DNA of 64,000 nt from Breviolum minutum Mf 1.05b.01. Lineage: Eukaryota > Sar > Dinophyceae > Suessiales > Symbiodiniaceae. The stretch lies in contig DF241100.1 in assembly GCA_000507305.1 (NCBI GenBank), positions 1 to 64,000 of the forward strand, given 5' to 3'. Shown piece after piece: positions 33,901 through 45,900 of this stretch. The first letter of the stretch is position 1. Every line of letters begins with the position of its first letter. Under the pieces are notes generated by a model, which saw only the letters and a list, made by a program, of their open reading frames with translations, was not told the origin of the DNA and searched no databases. A program made the position numbers and the translations under genes.

Positions 33901-36900
33901 TGCGCTGAAGAAGGTTTGCTTGATGATGACAAGTTTGGAGCAGAGGAAAAAGGTCCAAGCTCAGACTACATGTTCTTTGGGGTGGACCTGAAACCTGTCT
34001 TACCAGTGGCTCTTGCTGTCTCAACTGTGATTGGTGGCCTGTGCATGCTCCTGGTGCAGATTCCGATGTTGTCTCGTTTCACCTCCCTATCGCAGGTGTG
34101 GCTCTCTGCACCTTTTGCGGTGGTTTATGGCATTGTCTTGGGGTGCATGGCATATTGTGTCTATGCTGATCCTGGACAAATAAAAAAGACCAGAAACACG
34201 AAAATTGGTGCTGTTGGTGGCATGGACATCGAGGAGGGGGTGCCGCGGCGTGCACACAAGTCGTGGCAATATTCCCGTCCTATCCGCCGCTATGATCATT
34301 ATTGTAGATGGTTGCGAAATGTCATCGGTCTTCTCAATCACCGTGAATTTGTGATAATGGTGGGAGGTTTGCTGTTAATTGGAGTGCTTGGGATCATGGT
34401 CGACATTTGGCTTGCCATCTTGATCGCTGAGAAGGGCTTCTTTCAGTTTGAGATCGTTGTGGCGCTTCATTTGGGATATTCCGTTGCTCTCCTGGCGATT
34501 GATGGGCCAATCTTCAAGATCCATTTTGGACTGATCTCAAGGAACGAGATGGCCCAGGAATGGAAGAAGAACGAGCACTACGTGGCCAACAACACCAGCA
34601 TCGGCGACAACGTGCCAGTGGAGGATCTCGAGGATGATGAGTACAATGAGCTCTTCGACCGTGACGCCTTTGTGTACGATCGCACAAGGAACCCTTTTGA
34701 CAACGGCTGCTTCACCAACTGCCTGAACTTTTGGTGCCAGCCACGTTGGACTTCCGATGCAAAGGGGGATTTCTGAGTTGGAAAAGGCCAGAATTTGCAA
34801 TAATTTGCTGAAAACAGGGGATTGTACTGCCCACTGATAAGGATTAGAATAAGCCACTGCAACGATCCTTATGCAGGTTTCACTGCCGTGAATAAAAGGT
34901 CAGGCATCGATGGCAGGAGATCGAAATGACTCAAAGGAAAACACGCAATAGCACTACCACTGAACTCCACTGCACTATGGAGAAACCTGTTTTTTTCGGG
35001 GGGAGGAGGCTTCAAAAAATGTGTGTGGCGATATTTGGGGGGAACTTCCCAAGCACTAAAAACGTGGCAAGCATTTTTAGGAAATGCCCAAGCTCAATGA
35101 AAGCCTTGGAGTTTTTCTGTGGTCCAACCCTATGGCCCACTAGAAAATCATGTTTTTTTCAGCACCACGCCCTTGCACTACGTTGTACTTGTACTATCTA
35201 TCTTTCAATTGGGTCATGGAAATCCAGGGTGTTATTACGTTACAAAAATTTAAACATCACAGGTATATGACCTGGACTCATCCCATCTTCGGAAAAGCAA
35301 GCCATCCAACTTCATGAGTGCATAAATGGTGTATGCTGTGCCTGATTTTGCACTGATGTTGTTGCCTTAACTTAAAATCATCATTTTCTACCAGAAAAGG
35401 TAGCACTTTTTTTAAGTCCAAAGTTCANAATGTTTTTTTTTATGACAGGTTTTGAAAGTCATCATTCCAACGCCTCCAGTAGCTTAAGATGCTCTTTCAA
35501 GTCTTGAGAGACCAAACCTTTAAATCCACAAGTTGTTTCAACACCTGTGCACCACTACGGACCTACCAAGTTGTGCAAATTTTGGGGTTACATCGAACTT
35601 GGGGGATGTTTTTAGGTGTATTTTCTTCAGGCAGTTATATGAGTTATATGATTATATACGTTCTATAGGTAGGTTGAGATGAGGAACATAGCACTACCGC
35701 TGAACTAATGGAGATGAGCTTTGGCTCAAGCTTTGGCTCAACAGTTTTTTTTCTAGAAAGATTCTTTTCGACATGAGAATGCAAAACTATGTTGCTGATC
35801 ATGTTAGGTCTAATGCGGGGGCATATGGAAGTTATAAGCCCGCAGTGCAAGTGGGTATGCAGCCTCCAACGGCCTACCACATGGGAGAAGGGATGCCAAC
35901 GTACACGCATTTGGTGCAGCCATCCGCAGCTCCTTGCATGAATGAGTCTGCTTTGCTGAATGGACGTTTGCCCCCTCCTACTCTTTTGACTTCAATGAAG
36001 CCGGCAAATCTGGAGAATGCCGACAAGGAGTCGTGCGCTGAAGAAGGTTTGCTTGATGATGACAAGTTTGGAGCAGAGGATAAGGGCCCGAGCCCAGACT
36101 ACACGTTCTTTGGGGTGGACCTGAAACCTGTCTTACCAGTGGCTCTTGCTGTCTCAACTGTGATTGGTGGCTTGTGCATGCTCCTGGTGCAAATTCCGAT
36201 GTTGTCTCGTTTCACCTCCCTATCGCAGGTCTGGCTTTCTGCACCTTTTGCGGTGGTTTATGGCATTGTCTTGGGGTGCATGGCATATTGTGTCTATGCT
36301 GATCCTGGACAAATAAAAAAGACCAGAAACACGAAAATTGGTGCGGTCGGTGGCATGGACATCGAGGAGGGGTTGCCGCGGCGTGCACACAAGTCGTGGC
36401 AATATTCCCGTCCTATCCGCCGCTATGATCATTATTGTAGATGGTTGCGAAATGTCATCGGTCTTCTCAATCACCGTGAATTTGTGATAATGGTGGGAGG
36501 TTTGCTGTTAATTGGAGTGCTTGGGATCATGGTCGACATTTGGCTTGCCATCTTGATCGCTGAGAAGGGCTTCTTTCAGTTTGAGATCGTTGTGGCGCTT
36601 CATTTGGGATATTCCGTTGCTCTCCTGGCGATTGATGGGCCAATCTTCAAGATCCATTTTGGACTGATCTCAAGGAACGAGATGGCCCAGGATTGGAAGA
36701 AGAACGAGCACTACGTGGCCAACAACACCAGCATCGGCGACAACGTGCCAGTGGAGGATCTCGAGGATGATGAGTACAATGAGCTCTTCGACCGTGACGC
36801 CTTTGTGTACGATCGCACAAGGAACCCTTTTGACAACGGCTGCTTCACCAACTGCCTGAACTTTTGGTGCCAGCCACGTTGGACTTCCGATGCAAAGGGG

Positions 36901-39900
36901 GATTTCTGAGTTGGAAAAGGCCAGAATTTGCAATAATTTGCTGAAAATAGGGGATTGTACTGCCCACTGATAAGGATTAGAATAAGCCATTGCAACGATC
37001 CTTATGCAGGTTTCACTGCCGTGACTAAAAGGTCAGGCATCGATGGCAGGAGATCGAAATGACTCAAAGGAAAACACACAATAGCACTACCACTGAACTC
37101 CACTGCACTATGGAGAAACCTGTTTTTTTCGGGGGGAGGGAGGAGGCTTCAAAAAATGTGTGTGGCGATATCTGGCGGAACTTCCCAAGCACTAAAAACG
37201 TGGCAAGCATTTTTAGGAAATGCCCAAGCTCAATGAAAGCCTTGGAGTTTTTCTGTGGTCCAACCCTATGGCCCACTAGAAAATCATGTTTTTTTCAGCA
37301 CCGCGCCCTTGCACTACGTTGTACTCGTACTATCTATCTTTAAATTGGGTCATGGAAATCCAGGGTGTTATTACGTTACAAAAATTTAAACATCACAGGT
37401 ATATGACCTGGACTCATCCCATCTTCGGAAAAGCAAGCCATCCAACTTCATGAGTGCATAAATGGTGTATGCTGTGCCTGATTTTGCACTGATGTTGTTG
37501 CCTTAACTTAAAATCATCATTTTCTACCAGAAAAGGTAGCACTTTTTTTAAGTCCAAAGTTCAAGGGTAGCAGGTCAGATACGGTCGGTCGGCTTTTCTT
37601 GACACAAAAAGTAGGTGGGTGATATAGAGCCTCTTATCTGGAAATTCCTTCAGCCTTTTGGGAGGAAACAGTATCGTAATAATCATCCAATGACATTGGT
37701 GAAAATGGACAGGCCAAGCATGAGTTGCTTCTCGATGTTTTTTCCTGACTGGTTTTGATGTCGTCATCATTCCAACGCCTGTAGTACTCGTAGCTTAAGA
37801 TACAAACCTTCAAGTCTTGAGAGCTTTTTAAACCTTGAAGGCTTCGAAGCTTGTATGTATCACTCCGGAATATGTACCATACATTTTGACATATTTTGAC
37901 CATTACGTAACAATAAGCCGCCATATATAAAGATGTCAGTGAATCTTCCTTGGAGGCCTTTTTGGGATTCCCAAGATTACAGGTGTGGCGCCACGGTGAT
38001 TTTGATTTTATAGCTGATTTTTGTTGCGTCTTGACGGACCAACTTTGATCCTGAAACCTGGGTGGTTTAAGTTAAAAACATGACTTCCTTCAAAGCCAAG
38101 CGTGATGATCAAAACATGTGGTCGAACGCCAAAAAACGGGGTATATAAACTTCATAAGATTATGGTATCCCAAAAATCCCTAATCCTGGGACCAGCTGCA
38201 CCAGAACCATCGCAACCACTCACAGGTAAGACGTCCTTAATGAATCGAATCACTGATGCAGGTTCGAAGGGGAATCTCAGGGATTTCTTTTCGGAATTTT
38301 GCGAGGAGTTTGAAATCGCCTTTGCCTATGAGAATCCCTGTAAGCCGACAAATGTAAGGAAATGTGGTAGCCTGTTTTGCTGGTGGCCACCGTGCCTCTT
38401 CAAGCCACTTGCTAATTTTTTGGCATGAAGATGTGTTGGAGTTGGAGAGGGAGAGGGAGAGAGCAGCAAAGAGACGGTGAAAGACAGAAACAAGACAGCA
38501 AAACTTAGGTGGTGGTTTCAAATATAATCTTTTTCAAACCGCTATTTGGGGAAGATTCCCATTTTGACTAATATTTTTCAGATGGGTTTTTCAACCACCA
38601 ACCAGAAAAGGTGTGTTTTCTCATCAAGCAGTTTGCTGCTACCTGGGTACTTCCAGAAAGTTTGTGTAAAATTTGTTGCCCAGGTCCTGGTGAAACACAG
38701 CTGGGGGTGCGGTTTCAGATTGGGCAAATCCCATGGGCAAATCCCTTGGATTTTTGAGCAAAGAAATTGCTACTCTCCGATTCCTAGATGCATCTTGTCT
38801 TGGTATCAAAAACTTGACGCATGCTAAAATGTTGAATCTAAAATCTTACTGAAGAGTCGAGAGTGGAAGCATTTTGGAACGACAAGAAATCGATGAAGCC
38901 GTAATTTGGCCATGACAATTTTGCAACTTTTCAACTTACTCACTTTTCAAACTTCCAGATCTTTGCCCAGAACCCTTTTGTTTGTAACCCCTGGACCCGT
39001 TTGGATGTTTGTGTTTTTTTTCTGACCCTACTTTGGAATTTGGAGCGAATACACATGTTTTTTTCATACCCCTACTCCCTGAAGCATTTAGAATATATTT
39101 TTGGATCATTTTTTCAATTCTACTGTTTTTGGCAACATATTTTCATGTCCACGGAATGCACAATGCCACCCCCCCACAAGAAATAAGGCCTTGTGGAGGG
39201 GTGGGTTGGCATTAAAAACGTACCCCCCTCAAATTTTGGCATGTTTGATTCACCCGCATATTTCTCAAAAACTTGAAAAGAAGACACATCAAAAAAACAC
39301 CGGACCCAGGGCCAAATTTCAACAAAACACACCTCCTTTTCCCGAAACAGGTCTCCGTGAACGTGATTTGTTATTCCAAACGCTGGATACCACCATGCGG
39401 AAGGTGAAACTTCCCTCGGGTGGGTGACTTGGGCTTTGTTCAGAAAAACATGAGAAACAGCGTTGAATCCAAACGCCTCCTGAAAAGATATTTGGACCCC
39501 CAAAACCTACCTAAAACACCTTCTCAGTTATTTGGATGTCTAGGGCCTAGGGATGGGTTGGGATGGTTGAGTTGTCCCCCTTCCCGGTAGTAGCGGCAAA
39601 TGAATGTTTAGGTCGGGACACCATACGCATATTATAATCCAAATGGCGCTGGACATGCAAGGAGCATATGGGTATGGGTGATGTTTGCAAAAGATGTTTC
39701 GCAATTGAAAGGCAAGAATATGTTTCATGTTGGGGTCGAAGCTTGAGAAAAAGTGAGCACATATATTTTCGACATATATATTTGAAATTTGTGCATTTTG
39801 TTATCATGGGAATTTAAGGACGCTTACCCCCCTCACCCAAATGCCACCACCCCCTCGGACAATTTCCCGGCCTTATGAAAGGGTTATTAACCATCATTGT

Positions 39901-42900
39901 CCCTGAGGAAAAATCACCGAAAATGCCATGATATGTTAACAGACAAGCAGATGGTGAATCAAACCCTTTCTACTAAACTCTGATGTTTGGTCCTGGATTG
40001 CAAGATTTAAGAATGGTTCATTAATTCGACAGCTTCTGATCTCCCAAGTTTGTTTGGAATTTTCACCGAGAAAACTTGAGGAAGATTTGAAATACCATGT
40101 TTGCAGTCATGTTCTTCAACTGGATTGGCTGAAATAGCACCTAGAAGTGTTTGGAGTTAATGAAAAGCACCGTTTTTTTGTCCACCAAAATCAGAACATG
40201 CAATTATCAAGGTAGACCCCCTCCAAAAACCAACAGTTTACCCCTTCAAAAAAGGCCTTAGTCCCCAAGAGGAAACAAAAAGTAGTCCCCAACTACCATT
40301 TCAGTTTCGGGCACCTTGGAGAAGGACCGCCAGCCACATGAAAACCGCCAGAAACATCAAAAGACAGGCACTTATTAAATGGGACCCGTTTTGAGGGGAT
40401 CAGACTTGATGCAAATGTATGTTGTGGTAGTGATAGTGCTCTCTTTGGGTTGGTTAGTATAATGACCCCTATGATGATGCCTTGATTTAAGCATTACGTA
40501 CCTTTGTCCAAATTACTTTTCTGGTACCAGACTTGCGACATTCATGAGAAAACTACATCAAATATACCAGATGTTGTGGGATGACACTGTGTACCGTTGG
40601 CCATTCATTATTGAAAGCATGTTTTTTTTTTACTGTGGTTTACAAAGGGATCAACTGTAAGCATCGATTGCCATGTCCGAGGCATGCCATCATCGCGGAC
40701 AGCATTGGCTTCATCCAGCATTTACCGCACAGCCTTTTTGCTGCCTTTCAAGCAACCTTGGAAGCTCGGAAGGTTGGTTTCATATGTTTTGTTTGGATAC
40801 CAAAATTAAAATTGCTGGTTTGGGAAGGGTAGTTCCTTGCAAATAATGGTGGGTTTTCGTTATCTATGTTGAAACTTTGGGGTGTACTTCCTTTTTCTGC
40901 CAGTGGGGAATGGCTGATAACCAAGGTGATTTGTTCAACTGTTTGGCCATGACGAGCTTCAAAGAATGCTTCCATCCATCAATTGGGAGGATGTTTCTTT
41001 TCACACCCATCACTGCACCCCACGACTTCTACACCCGCCCTTGAAGTTTTTAACAGCTATTGTAAGGCCCCTTGAAAAATGATGTTTGGAAGAGTCAACA
41101 TTTTACATACTTTCTTGGGGGGCTTTGGGGTAAAAAAATCAGGGAGGAGGGGGAGCTTTTAAACTTCCAAAGGGCATAGCCGGTATAGCCTTCAACTTCC
41201 GCGCAAGGAAGAGATCATTGAGTGCGATGTCTTGTTGCACCTTGGATGAGTGGATCTTAAAAACACGAACGATTTCTGGTTTAGGATGGTGGGTTCCCCG
41301 CTGGAACCAGGGGTGAAATGATGAAGATTGATATTTTGGATGATTTCGTGTGGGCCTTAGGGGCTGAGAGGAGTAATAAGTGAAGATATGATACAATTGG
41401 TTGGGGAGTTTGGAAACTGTTTTGCTAGCTTTATGACTTCTATTGGCTATGGCCAGGTGGTTCCAGTTTTGAAGGGATTTTGTTGCACTCGTTAAACCTC
41501 GTGATTCAAATGGGTTGGTTGAATAATCAAACGTAGTGATTTCAGGTTATAGGTCCATAGGTCCAGTAGCAACTCTGAAAGTTTTAAGCGCAACAGAGGT
41601 GGCCAGAGAGATGTTCCAATTTTGGAGTCAAGTTCCACAAGGGTTTTTTGTCATTGGAGGAGTACTTGATGATCTCAAAATAAAAGGATGATGGGTGATA
41701 AATTCCATAGGAGTTCCTTCATGGTTTTGTTTGGAGGTTCGAGGTGCAGCCCCAAAGTTTTGCATGGAACCTGAAAGTTATGGTTTCCAAGATGAAAAGA
41801 AGGTGCGAAAATTGTTAGCATTGTGTTTCTTTTGTCCCGCAAAGAAGGGAAACAGGGCATGAAAACCACACGGGCTTAGTGATGTTCACAGCAAGGGATG
41901 CCGCTTTGTTACTTTGTTCCATTTAGACGGAAGAACAGCAACTGGGGTGAAGGACTATATCAATCAGATATATATTGCTTAAACCACATTTGCTCATAAA
42001 CAGAGCTTCCTTAAAGCACCAAGGCGGTCGCCTTGGTTTGAACATGTTCAAAGCATCAAGGCGAGGAATAGGAATCTCGGAGCAGGATTTAAGGGAATCC
42101 CCCCTTAAATGCCCGAAACATATTGAGGTTTAGGACTTTAGGCATCACAAAAACTCCCAACATCAAACAAAGGCATCGCAGTTGCTATCACAAAGGCAGG
42201 CCGACCTTGCTTCCGCCAAAAGGAAGCCGGATCATCTTCCGATCATCCCATCTGTTTCAGGTGCTATCACCAACAAAAAGATTCCGGGAGGATGAGCCTA
42301 GATCCCTTGGACTCCACCAAACAAGCGGCCACCTAAAATGGCGGCTGACATATGCAAAACTATGTGTGCCCATAGGGACGGATTATCCAAGTTCATCTCA
42401 ATTACGTCAAGTGGTTGAACAAAGATTTATTTGATTTTTACCACTCCGAAACCCCTAAAACGGCTTTGCATGTTCCAATTTGACAATCTCACATTTTTTC
42501 CAAAAAAAGTACGGTAGGTAAAAAATGTGTTTCAAGAAAAACAACTCCAGTCTTGGGCCTTATTTTAATTCACAATTGGCTAAAAGAAAACACATCCGAC
42601 ATCACAAAAAAAAAAACAATGCCCATCAAGAAAAGCCTCCCTCCTAAGGCACGTACGTGACATTGCACATCCGCAACGGACCATGCAGATCCTCGTTTTG
42701 GCAAAAAATGAGTTTGGAACGACCTCAGCCCAAAGAAACCCCAGGTTTTACCACGTCGTTTTAGTTTGGAAATACCCGGGGGCCCACCCAGGAGCCATGA
42801 AAATTCTATTTTTAGCCCGGGAATCCCAACCTAAACCTTTATTTTGTGACGATTGCATCCTGGGTGGGGGGCCCCAGACCGCAGTTTTACCAATTCCAGA

Positions 42901-45900
42901 ACTGGGATGGTGAAATTGATTTTAATAGTTTACCCCAGATGCTTTTCCAAGCCATGGTAGGGGCTACCACCTACCATCGTTCCATTTATAGCGTTATAAA
43001 AGGGAACAAAATGGAAGAACCATTTTTTTTTATAGATCTATGCCTTGCTTCATTTCTCCACACATCTTGGTTCTTTCCGGAAGGCCGTCCGGAGTGGTTT
43101 TTCCTTCCATGTATTACGCTGGTAGAACGTTGGATTTTATGCATAAGATGCAGTTTTTGCAAAATTACAACATGGTTAGAACCACACAATTGGTTTGTTA
43201 CATTGTCCCATTGTCCTACGTGTTGTAATTACTGATAGCCACTGATAGCAACTCATTCGAATGTTTGCCAAAAAGAAGTGACCATGCATCAAATTTGTTT
43301 TATGCAATTTCTGGTGCATGACTGTTTCTCCAACAGCAAGTTGCAAGTGACCCGCCACGTCCAATCATCGTCATCGGGAAATGGAGTTTCCTGCAGATGG
43401 TTTTGAACCCCTTCAGATTACCGTGCGCCATGCAATGCATGAAGGCGACGGTGAAGGGTTTCCCATCAGAATTCCTGCATCACACACTGGCAAAGACCTT
43501 CAACAAGAGATTGCTTCCCAAATTCCGCAGAGAACTGGTTGTCATATTTCATTGCAGCACGGGTTAAACAAGCTTTCATTGCGAAAAAAACTCAAAGAGC
43601 AAGGCTTGCATGGAGAAGTTGTGCTGTCCTATATCTATACAATAGTTGATGTGCAAGCCGCTTGGAAATACCTGCGTGGAGTTGATTTTCTTGGAGTTTC
43701 AGTAAAAGCTGTAGATGACGAAGAAATTATCTTGGAAGGAATTGCCCGAATTGATGGAATCAACAACTTGACTTTTTACTGTCATTTCAATCAGAGAGTG
43801 GAAAACGTCATTTTACCCGGCAGTTTGCAAAGTTTGACTTTTGGCCATAATTTCAATCAGAGCTTGGAGAACGTCACTTTACCCGCCAGCTTGCAAAGTT
43901 TGACTTTTGGTTTTGATTTTAATCAGAGCCTGGAGAATGCCACTTTGCCCGGCACGTTTGCAAAGCTTGACTTTTGGCAGTGATTTCAACCAGAGCCTGA
44001 AGAATGTGACATTGCCTGGCACTTTGAAAGACTTGACTTTTGGTGGTGATTTCAATCAGAGAGTGGAAAACGTCATTTTACCCGGCAGTTTGCAAAGCTT
44101 GACTTTNCCAGAGCCTGGACAAGGTCACTCTGCCCGGCAGTTTGCAAAGCTTGACTTTTGGCAGTGATTTCAATCAGAGCCTGGAGAACGTCACTTTACC
44201 GGGCAGTTTGCAAAGCTTGACTTTCGGCGAAAATGTCAACCACAATGTTCCAAGCTCAATTTGCCTTCAGACTTTTGAGTGCGCTGGTTTGCTGGTTTCC
44301 TCCAAAGCAGTATAGTTCAGCGCAGCTTCCTCCACGTGAATGACCAAAAGCCAGCAGCCAGGGATATACAATTTAAAAACCTCCATCATCAGTCTAATTA
44401 TTTTGAACTCGAAAAATGGCTTTGGATGATTATAGTTGAAAGTATGAGTTTTTAATTGGAATTCCGAATTCCTTTATCTCTTCATTATCTTGCTTTTTTT
44501 GTTAGGGTTTCTAGTTAGTTCACCTTGAATATAATAATATGTTAATTAATATGTTTTTAGTTTATTTGGATAGCAAACATATTTATATATTGTATATATA
44601 TTACTGTATCTATTTCTTAAGTTTGTTTTATGTTTATTTTCATTTCAATAAACATACTATGATTTATTTAGTTTTTATGTAGTTCCATAATTTGATATCT
44701 TATATATTTGCATATTATATTTTCAATATCTAATATCGATATATCATATATTGGCATCTTAAGATTATATATGATTCTATACTAGTATCTTATACAGTAC
44801 ATAGATATCTCAAGTTTATATTATATATACAGATACATTGGTATTTCTTATTATTATTTTGTATTTATAGATTAGACATTAATAGTAGTTTGATTGACAT
44901 GGTCAAAGATGCTACGCTTTGTGGCGACCACTGTAATAAGCAGCGTCATTGATTGACTCAGCATGCCTCATGAAAAAAATATTTTACATATTTTGATTTT
45001 GAAAATAGATATTGAAAAAACACATCTACTTTTTTTTGTTCATATGTAGATATATTTTGTATTTTCATATTATATACATTTTATATTTTGTATTTTTTTT
45101 AAATATATTTTTCTGTCATATTTATTTGATATATCGGCATATCAAAAATATTTGAATATTATTTTGAATATTGTTTCATATTTTTATATATATACACATA
45201 TATTTTCGAAATTCTAGTTATTGGAATCTCAAAAAGACATTTGATAAGTGCATAGGATGGTACTTCTATCATGTTTGTTTATATATGTATTAATATATTA
45301 TATCTGTATCTAACATAAAAAGATTATTTGTATATGCAAACCCCCCTCAAAAGTCCACTCTTTCGAGCTATGCGCAGATGACAGGGAACAATTTTTCAGT
45401 TTTCTTGCTTCTCTGGAACCTTTTTCCAATGAAAACAAACTGAAAAGCTGAAATTCTGACAGACATGGAGGTGGGGTTACTGCGGAGATCTCCTCAAATA
45501 ATTCAGTTTTCATTTTGTTTGTTCAATGTATGCACTTTGTCCTATATCTATTTTACATGTACTTTAACTACATTCAGTCCATTTTGTTCAATACTACCCT
45601 AGTCCCCATGTACTATACCTATTTCACATATACTTTAGCTAAACTCATTGCTGCCCAAAAGGTGAAACAAAAACACCTAGGTTTCACAACAGATTTTGCC
45701 CGCGGTTTACTCAGCAAAACAAAATTCTTCAGCTTCCAACTCCGATTTTTGGATGTGTGAAATTTTCGGAGCGATTTTTCGGAGTCACGGTTCCATGAAA
45801 TCCCCGCACCCCCAAAAAATCCGAAGACCAAGATGTCCAGGAGTTATACAATGGTTTCAACTGAAAAACCCTTGGATCTATCATCTCAGTTACCATGATC

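Larger units (their letters stand above)
33391..35427 (+). repeat. tandem duplication, unit 1 (about 2.04 kb)
   Basis: Starts CAAGTTGTTTCAACACCTGT and ends AAGTCCAAAGTTCA. Nearly identical to 35529-37563, including about 240 bp upstream and about 650 bp downstream of the gene. Small indels near 33520-33545. Confidence 0.9.
35529..37563 (+). repeat. tandem duplication, unit 2
   Basis: Second copy of the unit at 33391. Homology extends beyond 37563 if the roughly 200 bp next to the N in unit 1 is counted as missing. Confidence 0.9.
33244..38225 (+). other. about 5 kb GC-AG intron in the P-loop codon, host of two nested genes
   Basis: The intron starts GCCGAAAC and ends ACCACTCACAG. Joining G|GT restores GGT (Gly) and the contiguous GYTNAGKTSLMN. 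It contains both copies of the DHYC-type gene on the same strand plus their tandem flanks. Confidence 0.65.

Noticed and set aside
34087..34857. Minus-strand open frames under both DHYC genes
   Set aside because: Identical shadows in both copies, explained by + strand codon use.
33391..37563. CRISPR-like or satellite reading of the 2.1 kb repeat
   Set aside because: It is a gene-sized segmental tandem duplication of two units, not short spaced repeats.
38431..38476. Short Glu/Arg-rich frame (VLELERERERAAKR) with acceptor and donor
   Set aside because: Low-complexity GAGAGG repeat; its phase does not fit the HflX exons around it.
43040..43235. Overlapping open frames on both strands upstream of the FNIP/LRR gene
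   Set aside because: No splice signals or coherent frame; Cys/Trp-rich composition typical of non-coding sequence.
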